Source of the DNA: Pratylenchus scribneri
Taxonomy: Eukaryota > Nematoda > Chromadorea > Rhabditida > Pratylenchidae
Direction of reading: 5' to 3'
Length of the DNA stretch: 64,000 bases
NCBI GenBank assembly: GCA_030063045.1
Contig: JAQSEB010000065.1
Coordinates: forward strand, 124,001 to 188,000
Shown here one piece after another: positions 1-13,008 of the stretch. Position 1 is the stretch's first letter, and each line of letters begins with the position of its first letter. Under the pieces are notes generated by a model that was not told the origin of the DNA, did no database searches, and saw only the letters and a program-made list of their open reading frames with translations. Made by a program: the position numbers and the translations under genes.

Positions 1-370
1 AAATATAATAAAATTCAATAAAATGTTTGATGAATTCTAAAAAAAAATTACCAAATGACGGATCAAAAGGTGTTCTAATTCATCCAATTTTTTCTCGACC
101 GAGTCCTAAGAAGAATAGAATAAAATTTAGATGAATTCTAAAAAAAAATACCAAACGCTCCACAATCAAATTTTCACGCTTTTCCTCCTCTTCTTCGTCC
201 TCATCACCTTCTTCCTCCTCAATTTCATCTTGAATGAACGAACTATCATAATTCTCCCGCTGTTCCTCTTCATCCTCAAATTCATCCTCAGAATCATCAG
301 AACCATCTAAAGCCACAATAGAATCATCAGAGCTTTCTAGCTCATCTTTACATATTCCATTAAACGACAT
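1..370 (-). CDS. acidic coiled-coil protein, 5' part (partial gene)
   Basis: I do not recognise the family. The ATG is at 370-368. Exon 1 (370-152) encodes a strongly acidic protein with long Glu/Asp runs. A 46-nt intron (151-106, GT...CTTAG) joins it to an 18-codon exon (105-52) that gives a short heptad-like segment (DSVEKKLDELEHLLIRHL). A further GT donor at 51-50 shows that the gene continues to the left of the window. Overlapping exons in the same frame after splicing and consensus junctions support a real gene. The acidic composition suggests a nuclear or chaperone-type protein, but that is a guess. Confidence 0.55.
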
Positions 371-3300
371 TATGGAATATATATAATTGCAATTGAAATG
401 TAAATTGATCTCTAAATTTAATTATAATTAAGTACCAAAAAACTGATGAAAAATGTTAAAAAGAAGCAACGAAATCCAATAAAAACGAAGATATAATATT
501 ATTTGGAAATTGGGCATTAAAAACACATTAATATCACAAAATAAACTTTTATTCCACTAAATAAACGTCAAATGCAATCTTCCTTTGTCTCAAAATTTGG
601 CCATAAATCAGGAAGTTTCCTATCCTATTTTGCGCCCAGACTCTAGAGCCAATGATTCCTGAAAATAGGAGTAAAAAAAAGCAAAGGTCAATAAATTTGT
701 CAACTTTTTCAATAAAAGTGAAATAATAAATTTATATATTGAAAATTTATTTAATTTGATTTATAATTTCCATTATAAAATGACCCATAGAAATGAAAGA
801 ATTAAAATCCCGATTGCCATCTAATCATCTCATAATTTTTATTTTCCAATTTTATATTCCCTATTTGTATAGAAAAACATTTTTAATAACAACTTAAATT
901 ATAAATGATCATAGAAATAGCAAAAAAAAAATGTGAAATAATATGAAATGGGAGATTTTTGTTGTTGCTGAAAATATTTTATATTGGATCATTTCTCCTT
1001 AAATTTAAGTAGATTCTATTTGTCCTTCTTTATTTCTTTTGGGCAAATCATCATTTGCCGTTGAATTCATCGTCGATTCTTATCCGTTTTCATCGTTTGA
1101 AATTGCTTCCAGCATTGACATATTTTCCTTGGTGGAATGCCATATTCATTCATGCATTTTTGATAGACACGAAATTTCCCTATATATCGGATTTTCGACT
1201 TTCCTCCCCGTCTTTAGGACTCTTGGATTAGTTGTAATGTATTTTATTATTTTTTAAACAAAAATATCACAATTGGAATTAATTTAATAAAAAGGAGAAT
1301 AATTAAGAAATTATATTCAATAATATGTGGATTAATTCATAATTTATAAATTGATGCCGGCTGAGTAGATTTTTTGCATTAATTGAGGATTGTTCGCTTT
1401 TAAAATCATTGAGAATTATTTAAAAAATTGTTTTATACAAAAATATTAATGGATTTCTAAATTCAATATAAAAAAGTTTTAATAAAGTAATATCACAATA
1501 AAAATGTTGTGAATTTGGATACAGTGAAATAGAAATGAGGAAAGGAAATATTGGATGAAAATTTGCGAGATTTTGGTCAAAATAAAATAACATTTTTGAG
1601 GGAAACAATGCATTTTTGGTTCAACAAAAAGGAAAAAATGCGGCAAATTTTGTTGCCTCTTAACAAAATAGCAGATTATTCGGAATTGGCCAATGGATTC
1701 TGAATTGAAGGGAAGAAATGATCTTCGGGAATTTGTTCAAGAAGAGACCATCGTTGGAAAATGGGCAAAAGGAAATTAGCATAAACGGGATAAACATATG
1801 AAAAATTGAGAGTGTAAAATTAACCAGAAAATACGACAAAATTGATGTGGACATACAACTTTCTGGCATTTTTGTAAATTTTTATTGGAATCAATTTCAC
1901 AAATTGGGGCTAAAATCCAGAGAATTTTAGATGATAATCCACTGCCAGATGATGTTGATGAACCATTTTTACTTTGGTTAAATTCTATAGTGATTTCTGG
2001 AATTGGGTTAATTGAATTTCATATTGAAATAAACAAAAATTGGAAGATAAAAGCGTGTTCGATCCGAATGCTCGATATTTTATTTTATTTTAAAAAGGTA
2101 AATAATATCAGAATAATCATTAATACTTTGATGGTTTGTCCTATATTTACAAATCATATACTCAACTAGATAAAGTTAGCTAAGACACATTGGATGGTAT
2201 ATTATTTGTTATGGTTTCGTCAATAATTCAGAGTATAAAACGGTTTAAACCATTCTCGTTTAATGGTTCAAAACTAAGTTAGAATTGTTTAAACCCAAAC
2301 CAACAAAAATATCAAATAATACATCTTGACGAAAACTATCAACTGGGTATTAGCTTTGGAATTTAGATAATATAACGTATCACTATAATATTTCCCGTAT
2401 TTACAATATTTTTATTGTATATTCTCAATATTTTTTTTTCCAAATTATAAAAATATTTTCTTTTAAAATATGTTCATATTATTAGGAATTATTATAATTT
2501 CTAGTTCAAAACAAAGTTAGAACTGTTTAAAATTAGGCAAAATTATTATCAAATTATAAATGGCATTTCAAACATAGGTAAAATTATTATCAAATGATGC
2601 ATAGCATTTCAAACAATCTTTTTTGCCCTTTTCAATTTTTCCTATCAAATTGAATATTTTTCAAATTAATTTTTATAAAATCATGTCAATAAAAAGTTCT
2701 TCCAATGTACGAGCATAAAAGTCAATAAAACTCGATATTTGTTGAAGATTATATTGACGATGGTTAAACGAATCGATTTGAGAATTGCAAGTCCGAAATG
2801 CAAATGAATGAAAGCTCTTCTTAAAGGTTAAGGGGATTTTGACAATTTTTATGGACGAATTTGTTATTTTTGATTAGAAAATTGAGAGATGAATAAAATG
2901 TTTTTTCATCATCAAAAATCACAGGAACTGTGGATTTAATATAATATTGATTATTTCGATTGGAAAAGATAATTAAAAATAATAAATAAGAACAATAAAC
3001 AACTTCAAAGAAATAAAAGAAATAAACAATGGAAAAGTTTTTGGTAAAAAATTATTAGGATATATTGTCATTTTATATTAACGCCATAAAATTAATTCTA
3101 GATTGACTTTTGAAAAATATTTATGGGAAAATGATGAAGAATACTGATTTTATTTATTTAAATTAATTATCATGAAATCGAATAAATGGACGACTGAAAT
3201 GTCAAAAGAAGAAGCCAAAAAGGAGAATCAAATTTGAAACAATTACCTTTCAATAACATTATAATTATAAACTAAATTTATGTATTTAAAAACGATATGA

Positions 3301-3742
3301 TACCGGATATATCCAAATTATTTGAATCGATTTAAAAGTTTTTTAGCCAAATCCCTCATAAATCAGACTTGGGTTTGGTCAAATTCCAATCCATTTTAAG
3401 TCCAGCTTTGCTTCGATTAAATTCGAACCCTTTCAACTTTACTCTGGCCCATTTTAAATGAGGGAAATTAATTGATTGGCTTGGCTTGGCTTCGTTGCTT
3501 GTCGAAATAATGAAAGGAAATTGGGTCATCATTTATTGACTTTTATTTACAGCTGATGTTTAGGGTTAAAAGTAAATTAGCTTGGCTTTGTTTTCTTCAA
3601 TCGACTCATTTTTTGACTTTTATTTAAGTTGATGTTTGAATTAAAATATTATTGTAGGAAAGAAAAAAGAAGGAAATTGTGCTCATTATTATCATCTAAC
3701 ATTTATTGAAATTTATTTTAGAATAGCTTTTAAAAAATTGCA
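371..3742. other. no confident gene; a few exon-like remnants
   Basis: This is AT-rich sequence without a convincing gene. Short open stretches at about 1690-1790 and 1885-2099 on the plus strand read like exons (the second ends at a GTAAAT donor), but I could not join them into a model with an ATG. They may be remnants of a decayed gene. At about 2190-2340 there is weak inverted symmetry around a TTTAAACC motif, possibly an old miniature transposon. The left end of the Maverick element probably lies somewhere in 2.2-3.7 kb, but I found no terminal repeat there. Confidence 0.4.
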
Positions 3743-6700
3743 ATGTCCAAAAATAACAATAATGCTTCTTTTATTCGTGAATTTACACCACCGCCAATTC
3801 TTGAAAGGCAAGATTTATTCCCATGTGAGCCTTTTGAGCCTATGGAAGAATTGTTATCTCCGGATGCCCATGAAATACCTTTGGAACCAATGAATGAACA
3901 AATTAATGTAAAAATGAATTGAGTAAATCTAATGAAAATTTTTTGTAGCAAATTGGGCAGGGAAAACGAACTAGCGCCAAAGTACGTCATGAAATTGTTT
4001 CAAATGATGGTGATTTGCTCGAAACTCATGGAATTCCCAAACTTGCGGCTAAAATGAATAAGAAGTTGGATAAGCATCAATTTGATGGGCCTTTTTGGAA
4101 ATGTTTGGATGCCGCGCAAGCAACAACGGGCAATTTTAAAGGTAAGTGAACATTGTCATGATCTTAAATCACGAATTGAAATTCTATTTCTTTAAATTTA
4201 GCAAAATCAATATTTAGTTTGAATTTTAATAGAATTTTAATTCATTTTATTCATTTTCAAAACATGATTTAACAAATTTATCAGCAATAATTATTATATA
4301 TATTTTAATTTTTGAAATGTTTTCAGCATATAGGTTTATTGGCACTTTCGAGATGAATGAAATTCACAAAGCTCCTTATCCCGAAGGCGAATTAAAAAGA
4401 TTATATCAAATCGTGCTTGACCATGCGAAAGCGGGAGCTAAGGAAATGTTAATCAGGCCAAATCACTACAACTTTAGTATTCATTCTCGATTGCTTGATT
4501 ATGAAATATTCAATAATTTGCGACAAATCGACAACAACAGCACTCAGGAAATTCTCAACCGCTTTGAAAAGCATGATCAGAGCAATATGGCCAAAGGCAG
4601 AAATTCCGTGATTGTTGGCCCATTCCAAATTGATGTAATGGCGATAGAGACAAAGGGACCCCGAGCAGCAAAACGGGGATATCCGGGGGCAGGTGCCACA
4701 AAGAAAGTTCAAAGAATGAAGCCCATCGGATTTGATTTCAATCATGATGGCCTCTTTGAGATCAACAATCCGAATGATCCATATTGTTTGTTTCGTGCTG
4801 TCACCATGGTTATCGCTAGGCATACGATGCCTCAAAGAAGATTTAGCGAATTTCGGCGAGATGGAATCAAACAAATGGAGGCAGTACATGATCTGATCAA
4901 CACAATGGGCATATTTCCACAACATTTATTTTATGACGTTGAACAATATGGCCAACAGATACAGGAATATTGCAATATGAATTATCCTACGGCCAAATTT
5001 AAACTTTTTGCTTTCAAAAGTAGTGGAGACCGATTCAAGCATTTTTACCAGGCACAAGTTGAAGAGTGGATTCAGCCGTTGAGCGTTTTTTATTGGGAGG
5101 AAGACGGCCACTACGACGGAATCAAATCTTTAAGCTTACTCATGGATAACAAGTCCCATTACAAATATTGTTTTACAGTTTGCTTTATATTCATTTTCAT
5201 TTTAATTTTAATTTTAGTGTGAAAAGCAATACTCAAGTGGCGATAAAAAGCATAGAATGGCTTGCAAGTGAATTTTTGATGTTACTTTAGATTTATTCAT
5301 TGATTTTAGATCAAAGTGCAAAAATTGTCTACGAGTTGGTCCACAGCATCCATGTCGTCCTGATGAAATTAACCCAAATTTTTCTCAATTTTGCGCCGGG
5401 TGTTCCAAGTAGGCTTTTGATAAAATAAATATATTTTCTTTTAGATTATTTGTAAATCTTGAATGTTATGAATGGCATTGGAAAAGTGATGGCTGCCAGC
5501 AATCAAAAAAATGCAACGAATGCAATATTGTATATATGGTGGATGTAAGTTTACTATTTAAAATAAAAAATTACTAATTTGAAAATATAGAAACAACCAA
5601 AAGAAGGTCATCGTTGCGGGCATTTTAGATGCCCAAAATGTTCCGGGTGGCATCAAAAACGTCATTGTTATATGCAACCCTATCAACCAAAAAAGCTGAA
5701 GGATAAACGGTTTTTCATTATTGTTTTTAAAATATTTATTTCTATTTATTTGAGGTATATTGCTTATGATACGGAAGCCAAAATCGATTTTCAACCAGAT
5801 CCAAACATTTCAAAATTTAAACATCAGGTCTCTTTTTTCTAAAATTAAATATTACTCTTGATTTTTAGGTTAATTATGTTTGGGCATCGGTATTTTGTAC
5901 GAAATGTATTGCCAATGACACATGGGACAAACCATTGACTGAGCCATGCACAATCTGCGGAATACATCGGACCTTTGCTTTTGCCCCGTTTGAATTTGAA
6001 GGAACCGAAGTTGATGAATTCACCCTTTGTGATGATCCAATGGCAGCATTCACGGACTGGGTAATACATTTTGAGCAAAGGCAATTGGAAAGATGTGGAG
6101 ACGGGGATGAAGATTTGGAAGATGCGATGGAAGGAGAAGACGAACCAGACGTTGAATTTTTAATCGGCGGTGGAGAAGAGGATGATAATTGGATTCAAAA
6201 TGCTTTGACGGCAAAAGATGGAGACAATCCCACAAAAAAACGGAAAAATAAAACACAAACTTTGGTCTATGCGCATGCAGGTAAGTTTAATATATAAATC
6301 AGAAATAATTTACATTTTAGGCTCAAAATATGACAATATATTCGCTTTTGGGGAAATATTAAAAAAAGAGAGAATAATTCCGAAATTAGTGAGGAATGGG
6401 AATCGCCTTTACAATATGAAAGTTGCGGGAAAAGGCTTGACACCCACTTCATTTCGGGATTCGTATGATACAAAATAATTTTTATAAATAGCATTTTTAA
6501 GTTTTCTTATTATCCCAATTCGCCTGGCCAATTTTGTGAAAACATTCGGGTTCGACATGGAAACAAAAAAATTTTTTCCATACCATTTTAACATTGATGA
6601 GAACTATGATATTACATTGGATGGTTTGCCCGATATACAATATTATGGACCTGGAAGCATGATGCCAGCCGAAAGAGCTGAATTAGAAGAGTGGTATGCC

Positions 6701-9310
6701 ATTAATAAGGACAAAATTAAATTCAACTTGAACGACCAAATAGCTGCATATTGTTCTCATGGTTATTATCAATTTTTAATTATAAATTTGATCAATTTAG
6801 ATGTCAAATTACTCGCCACTGGTTTGGTACATATGATAAAATTATTTGAGAAGGTCACAACTCTGGATATAACCGATTCAATCACAATAGCCAGTGCTTG
6901 CATGCGCTTTTTCCGCCTCCATTTAAATCCAGACCATTTGGCTATCACACCCCATATGGTAAGAGAGCAAAAATTTGTTAAATCATTTATTTAGGGCTAT
7001 GAAAAACATGGAAGTCAAAGCATTTTGGGTCGTAAATTTTTAAAATGGTATGAGAGATGGAAAAATGTTTATGTCCGGTGTGCCGAGTCTCCTGAAAAGG
7101 AGCTCCGTAATGGCAATTTCTTATTGGATGGATATGTGGAAAGGCCAGGGGAGGAAAAGAATTTAGCGATTGAAGTGAATGGGTAGGTATTTGAGATATT
7201 CTTTTTGATAATCCTTTGAAGTTGTTACTGGCATGGGTGCGAGCGCTGTTATCCTGATCCAGACACGATCATTGCAGGTGGATTTCCGGCGTCAACAGTG
7301 AGAGAAAGAAATGCCGAACGACTGGTTGAACTGGAGAAAAAATTTGAAGTCGAGGTTTATTGGGAATGTGAGATAAATGCCATGCTAGAAAATGAGGAAA
7401 ATGTCATCCAATCTGTTGGGAATAATGGGCAATTGGAGACAATCAACATGCGCTCATTTTTTGACAATATTCCCGATTCGGGTCTAATTGATCTTCATGA
7501 TGCATTTTTTGGGTAATATATCATAAATAAATTAAATATATAAAATTAAGTGGGAGAACGGGTCCTGAATGCATGCTCTCGACAACAGACCGGAATCCTA
7601 AAAAAGTGATAAAATACAAAGATTTCAAATCACTTTACCCGTCCAGGTAAATTTTTTATTTTTTCTCATTTTTCAAAAAATTATAAAGAATGTGGAAGAC
7701 CGATTATCCAGTTGGACATCCTGAACTTGTGGTTATTGATGGCCCAGTTGATTGGCGAAAGCCGGAAGATATTTGTGATCCCGAGACCGGGAATCGGATT
7801 ATGGGGGTAAATATAGAACTTTTTGATAAAATTCTCATGTATTTAGATTGTAAAATGCTTTGTTGTTCCGCCAAGACATCTCGAAGGAGACATTCCTGTA
7901 CTCCCAAGCCGTGTTGACAATTATTTAATGTTTTCTGCTTGCAAAACATGCGCAAAAGAATTGAGAGGATGTGGGAAAAAAACGGATTATCAATGCCCTC
8001 ATTTTACTGATGAAGAGCGCGGGGATTCCGTAACAATACCAACATTGGAACTGGAGATGGCTTTAGAGGTAAAATTGATTAATTAGCAATATTCGATAAT
8101 TCAAGGCGGGATATCGAGTAACGAGAGTTTATCGTGCATATAATTGGCTTTACATGAACGATTGGGATCAATATCTATTCCGTGATTATTTGGAAAAATT
8201 CATGAAGTTGAAATACGAGTCTGAAGGATGGCCGGCCCATTGTCGCGAAGATGGAATTAGTCAAGAAATTTTGGAGCAAAGAAAAAAGGCTTATTTGGAT
8301 GAAGCCTGGGATCATTATTATATTCGACTTGATCCTGACAATATTGCCTTCAATCCAGGCCTTCGTTTCATTGCCAAAATTTGTCTAAACTCGCTTTGGG
8401 GGAGGTAATTTTTCGGGAAAAATCATAAATAAGAATTTAGATTTGCACTTCGTAATCGATTAAGCATCAGTGTAATTGTGGACAATCATGTCGATTTATG
8501 TAAATATTTGGACGATGATAAATTGGAGGTGCATATCAGGGAGCAATTGGATGACAAAAATTGGTTGATTTGTTACAAACGGAAGGATGAACATGTGCTC
8601 GAACATGATTCGAGCAACCTAGTCATCGCCCTTTGGACCACCTCCGCAGCGAGGATACACCTTTTGAAACATCTTTATCAAGTGAAAAAAGATCGAAAGG
8701 ATACGGAAATCCTTTATATGGTAAAATGATCAGAAATAAGTTTATAAAGTTACTTTCAGGATACTGATTCAATTCTGTATAGTTATATTGATAAATGGGG
8801 TGATCCATTACCAAATGGAAATCAGATGGGGGATTTGGTGGATGAATACCCAAATCATTTGATCAAAGAATTTCTTTGCAGTCAGTTTTAAATTTTCATT
8901 ATATTTGATTATTCAATAATTGATTAGCTGCGCCAAAAGCCTATGCAATGCGGATGGAAAACAAAGAGACCGGAGAGGAAGAATATGTATGGCGGTTGAA
9001 AGGCATTCCTCTCACAGTGGATAATAAGGAAAAAATGGGCTATGATGATTACAAAGAAATGATCAGAAAATTCAATGGCGATGAACCCGAGAAAGCTGAA
9101 GAAATATTCCATTTGACAAAAAATTTTCGAATTGAGAAGAAAGGGGCAAAAGGGATAGTAACTGCCCCCATGAACAAAAGATTAAGACCTGTGATTAATA
9201 AAGGGGTATTGGTCGATGAATATAAAATTGTCCCTTATGGCTGGTCCAATCCATATTGGTGTGCCACAAATAACCCCTATGATTGTACATGTAAACATAA
9301 TTTAAATTGA
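3743..9310 (+). CDS. polB: Maverick protein-primed DNA polymerase B
   Basis: This gene replicates the element from a protein primer. The ATG is at 3743. Exons 3743-3907, 3949-4141, 4327-5177, 5218-5267, 5310-5408 and 5445-5544 are followed by about a dozen more with short introns, ending at TGA 9308-9310. The N-terminal part has the usual Maverick region with NPNDPYCLFRAVT, then HYDGIKS and a Cys-rich zinc-binding stretch. The exonuclease domain gives YIAYDTEA, and splicing at ~6470/6511 yields FLIIPIRLANFVKTFGF. Palm motifs are intact: motif A DFKSLYPS (~7625-7650), motif B KICLNSLWGRFALR (~8380-8460, across an intron) and motif C YMDTDSILY (spliced ~8728/8760). The C-terminus ends at NPYDCTCKHNLN. 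The gene is unusually intron-rich for a viral-type polymerase. It converges on the integrase gene. Confidence 0.9.
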
Positions 9311-9370
9311 ATAAATTTTGTACAATATCATTTTATTTAATTCATAATATTCGGAGTCATAGAATTCGCT

Positions 9371-9820
9371 GATATATAGGTATTTTGTTTTAATATCTGT
9401 GATGGATTCCTTCTCTCTTTACTTCATTCATTTTTGGAACTGTTCCAAATTTATAAGAATATTTACCCAAGATGACGGTTCGTCCTGGCGATAAAAATAA
9501 ATTTCAAAAATTTATAAACGAATATGTAGGCGTTTTGTTCTAACGTCTGCAATGGATTTTCTCCACCTTAACTACATTCATTTTGGAACAGTTCCAATTT
9601 ATAAGACTATTTATCCCAAAATGACGGATTGTCCTAGCGCCAAAAATTAATTTTAAATTTATTTAACGCGTGTAGAGGAGTTTTGTATTAATGTCTGCGA
9701 TGTATTCTCTCTCTCTCTACTTCATTCATTATTGGAACAGTTCCAATTTTATAAGACTATTTATCCTAAAATGACGGATTGTCCTAGCGCAAAAAAATAT
9801 TTTAAAAAACATAATTAAAA
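9371..9820 (+). repeat. three tandem ~150-bp repeats between polB and integrase
   Basis: Three imperfect direct copies start near 9371, 9521 and 9671. Each has a GTATTTTGTT/GGCGTTTTGTT-like start, a TCTGYRATG block, a CTACTTCATTCATT block, the palindrome TTGGAACAGTTCCAA (or a variant), then TATAAGACTATTTATCC and ATGACGGATTGTCCTAGCGC. The array fills the gap between the convergent polymerase and integrase genes. The same unit recurs inverted near 20.0 kb. A role in 3'-end formation, or an origin as displaced terminal repeats, would fit; neither is shown. Confidence 0.8.
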
Positions 9821-9830
9821 TTGAAAAAAT

Positions 9831-10968
9831 TTATACAATTTCATTTTCTTTAATCCAATAATTATTAGGATAATCTATGAATTTAACTAATAATTCTTTA
9901 CTTCCATCTTTGTTCTTTCTTTTCTTTAATACTTTTTCAATCCTATAACTTGTCTTATCATCAATTTTTGTCTTGACCAACTCTGGCTTATAAAATCGTC
10001 CTTTTACTTTTTCCCCTGAGTGACTTTTTAATTCATAATATTCCGGGTCCGTAGAATGGGGCTGGTCTACAGTATATATATGATCGGAACGTGCGGGAAA
10101 ATAGCCTTTATCGAAAATCTGCTTAGGCTTTGTAATCCTGACTGCATCTCCTTTTTGAAGTTTGGTTGTTGTTTTCAATTTATCTTTGTCGCCATAAACT
10201 TTTTGCCAAATAGTCGGCCAATTCTTCTCATTAATTGACGATGGCTTTACCCCTGTCGACCGGGAAACAGAATTATTTATTGCTTTGAGAAAATCGGGTA
10301 AAGGAGTAACCCAATCCGTTGTATTCTTTTCAGAAAAATACTTGTAAATTCTATAAAGTAAAAATGAATTATTAAATAATATTAACCTCGATTTAATTGT
10401 CCTCAAAGCACGTTCGGCTACACTAGCCTTAATTTTACTATCCTTTGCCGCATATTTCTCAATTCGATATTCTTCAAAAAATTTTTTCATTTCCTTTGAT
10501 TCAAATTCTAATCCCCTATCAGTATAGATGGACTTTGGGGGAAAAGGCATTTGTTTGAAAACCTCCTCAAAGGCTTTTTTCATGTCCGTCGCCATCTTGC
10601 TTTTAGTCGGTGCAGCGAACATTTGTCTGGACAGCACACATACGCCCAATAACAAATAACGCATTCCTTTATTTGTTTCGCGCAATGCTTGAAAGTCTCC
10701 CAAATCGAATTGTACATCTAAAACATTCTTTCTGAAATTTCTTAGATTTATTACCTGTCAAATATCCTGTAGGGATCGTTCTTGCCCGAGGAAATCTTTT
10801 TCTTGCTTGTTTAAATAGAGTAAAAGTTCGATTGGCTTCAGCGAAATCCAAAATTTGTCTCCTTGGAATTTGTGGATATTTCTCTTTTATCGCTTTAATG
10901 AGGGCCTCAAGACTGCTGTAGGAGCCTGGGTTTTTTGGGTCAGTATACACTTTATTTATTTTTTCCAT
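9831..10968 (-). CDS. Maverick retroviral-type (RVE) integrase with chromodomain-like C-terminus
   Basis: This enzyme would insert the linear element into host DNA. The start is ATG 10968-10966. A short intron near 10752-10715 (GTAATAAATC...TTTTAG) joins PTGYLTD to VQFDLGDFQ, and a second near 10387-10350 joins IKSR to IYKYFSEKNT. The DDE triad is visible: D in VQFDLGDFQ, D in YTDRGLEF, and E in KASVAERALRTIKS. The C-terminal segment (YRIEKVLKKR...ELLVKFIDYPNNYWI) resembles the chromodomain found on Maverick integrases and may guide target choice. The ATG overlaps the stop of the upstream gene by 13 nt, consistent with compact viral packing. Confidence 0.9.
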
Positions 10969-11825
10969 TTGACCGGCCGGAATAAATTTGGTTTTCCTTT
11001 TCCTGTCTGATGATAGAAATCGTGTAATAATTCTCTAGCTTCTGGATCAGCCATAAGATTCTTCTTCAAATAAGTCATCCCAGAAGGAGATGGAGCATTT
11101 ACCATTGTAGGGCGTATCAATCTTTTCACAGCCCAAGTTAAATCAGAGTTATTCACCGGCTTTCCAGTTTGAGGATTTAAAATTTTTCCTTTTGATACCC
11201 CGAATTTTTGTGGGCTTTTTTCTATCATGCTCAATAATTTTTCGACTTTTATCTCGTCGGCTTGTCTTTTCGCTTCAGAAGCTACGCGGGCCCCTCTTAT
11301 TTTTGGTGTAACGGGTGATTGCTTTTTCCTTGGTGTCGGAGTACGTTCATCGTCAAAAGATGAATAGCTAGCCCCATTAGATGTGCCCGTTCGAGACTCT
11401 GCTGAACTCTTTGCAGTTTTGTAATTATTTTCCTCGGGTTCAGAAAATCGAACACTCGGTTCCGATTGTTTTATATCGACACTTTCCAAATCACCCTCAT
11501 CATTTACAATTGCCACTTTCAATGGCTCTTTTGGCGTATTTCCAGCTTTTAGGATTCTTATATTCCTAGGATCATTACTCAATTGAACTTTTATCGGTTT
11601 ATCCTTTGTCTCTTTTCTTGCCCTAAGATACCGCCGTAGTTGTTGGTTATAAAGAACATTTTTTATGGATAGATTTTTCCTTTTCCTTCCTTTCACTTTC
11701 TTTAATTGCGTCTTTTCATATTCTAATGGGCCATGTTCAGGGAGATCATCTGTCTTTATTTCTTCTTTATTTGTCCTCAAACCTTTGTAAAGGTCCATTG
11801 GTAGAAGTATTAATTTTTTAGCCAT
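10956..11825 (-). CDS. conserved Maverick protein with MAKKLILLPMDLY start
   Basis: A 289-aa, basic and largely low-complexity protein. The N-terminus (MAKKLILLPMDLYKGL) resembles a conserved start I associate with a Maverick protein of unknown function. The middle (about residues 95-190) is Ser/Thr/Pro-rich and probably disordered. A more ordered C-terminal part (about 190-289) contains SPQKFGVSKGKILNPQTGKP and ends in basic residues. It is encoded between the small QQGG protein and integrase with overlaps at both ends (8 nt upstream, 13 nt downstream), so it is likely co-transcribed. A virion or DNA-binding role is plausible but unproven. Confidence 0.75.
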   Translation of the reverse strand: MAKKLILLPMDLYKGLRTNKEEIKTDDLPEHGPLEYEKTQLKKVKGRKRKNLSIKNVLYNQQLRRYLRARKETKDKPIKVQLSNDPRNIRILKAGNTPKEPLKVAIVNDEGDLESVDIKQSEPSVRFSEPEENNYKTAKSSAESRTGTSNGASYSSFDDERTPTPRKKQSPVTPKIRGARVASEAKRQADEIKVEKLLSMIEKSPQKFGVSKGKILNPQTGKPVNNSDLTWAVKRLIRPTMVNAPSPSGMTYLKKNLMADPEARELLHDFYHQTGKGKPNLFRPVKWKK

Positions 11826-12201
11826 TTCCCGTAATTTTTGTAATTAAATGGTGGGCTGCTTCAACAAGTATAGGTGCTAACAATGCGCCTATAACCGCTT
11901 GACCTCCTTGCTGGTTTGAATATATTTTTCTGGCTCCTTTTTCACTTCTTGCTCTGGCAATTTTTCGAATATAATTGGCAAAGGGTAATAATTTTTGACG
12001 TTGTTTTTGTGTCAATTTAAATTGTCCACTCAATATATTAGAGCTAATCTCTGTCAATGATAAAAGCTCATCCGAATTCGCATTATTGATTATTGCCTTC
12101 CATTTTTTAGTTGAGTGGGTCTTGGCTATTTTCTTTAAGAAATTAAAGTTTTTTATTATTCTCTCTCCAACATTTTGCCGTTCCTTCTTTCTTCTACCCA
12201 T
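11818..12201 (-). CDS. small basic Maverick virion-type protein with QQGG processing-like site
   Basis: A 127-aa protein. The first ~95 residues are basic and helical, with a motif pattern (AIINNANSDELLSLTEISSN...LTQKQRQKLLPFANYIRKI) seen in a short protein found in many animal Mavericks. It is followed by YSNQQGG and a hydrophobic tail AVIGALLAPILVEAAHHLI. The Gly-Gly before a hydrophobic segment resembles sites cut by adenovirus-type proteases, and this element encodes such a protease at 18961-19457. By analogy it could be a minor virion protein that disrupts membranes (inference). Its ATG overlaps the ATPase stop. Confidence 0.75.
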   Translation of the reverse strand: MGRRKKERQNVGERIIKNFNFLKKIAKTHSTKKWKAIINNANSDELLSLTEISSNILSGQFKLTQKQRQKLLPFANYIRKIARARSEKGARKIYSNQQGGQAVIGALLAPILVEAAHHLITKITGNG

Positions 12202-12975
12202 TTTTTGGGGTGAAAACTATTTGCTCTTCCTCGGGAAAAATATTTGTTCTTAGTCGAATTAAATTATTTGATGCTGCGTGCAAATTAACTTTAAATATAA
12301 ATTTTAGTTGATAATAATTTTAAAAAAAAAACCTAATAAATAACCGTAGGGCTCGGCACAAGCTTGTTTATATGCGTCTAAAAAATAGGAACTTTCTTTT
12401 GGAAAAAGTTGATGCGCCAAATTTCTAATGCTCAGCATATCATTCTAAAATCAAATTTAAATATAAATATATATATATATATATATTATACAGGAGCTCT
12501 CGTCAAAAAAATATATTGCGCATTTGTTCTAGGGACTCTCATTGCTTTGTCGAATAAATTTTGACTAAGAAAAATCACAGTAAAATTATTATGATGTGAT
12601 TTTTTTGTGAATAAATCAGCCAATCTTTTTGGCTCTATTTCTCCCATCATATCGTCAAGCACAAGTACAAACGGTTTTAATACTTGATTTAACTCATCAT
12701 CACTAGGGATTCCCGCACGAACAATTACACCATCTCTTTCTAAACCGGGAATAAGTTCGGAAAATTCACCATAGCACCATACTAATAAATCAAATAAATT
12801 AATAGAAAAAAATGAAATTACCTATAGACTCTGGTTTAGGATGGAATAAATTTGAAGTATTCTTTAAAATTCTTAACACCAACTGGGTTTTACCCGAATT
12901 AGATGGCCCAGAGATAATTATTCCACTAGGAATCAGTAATTTTAATTCATTTTCAGATAAAGAAGGGTATTCCAT
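12194..12975 (-). CDS. Maverick A32/FtsK-HerA packaging ATPase
   Basis: Predicted DNA-packaging motor. The ATG is at 12975. Four exons are separated by short introns near 12820-12780, 12497-12447 and 12344-12300. Walker A reads SGPSNSGKT (about residues 22-30, exon 1), Walker B reads FVLVLDDMM, and the following NFTVIFLSQN fits the sensor strand of A32-like ATPases. The C-terminal exon ends at TAG 12196-12194, which overlaps the ATG of the next gene. Length (about 225 aa) is normal for Polinton ATPases. An intronic (AT)n run sits at about 12465-12488. Confidence 0.88.
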
Positions 12976-13008
12976 TTTAAAAAAATTTATCTAAAATAAG
13001 AAATAAAA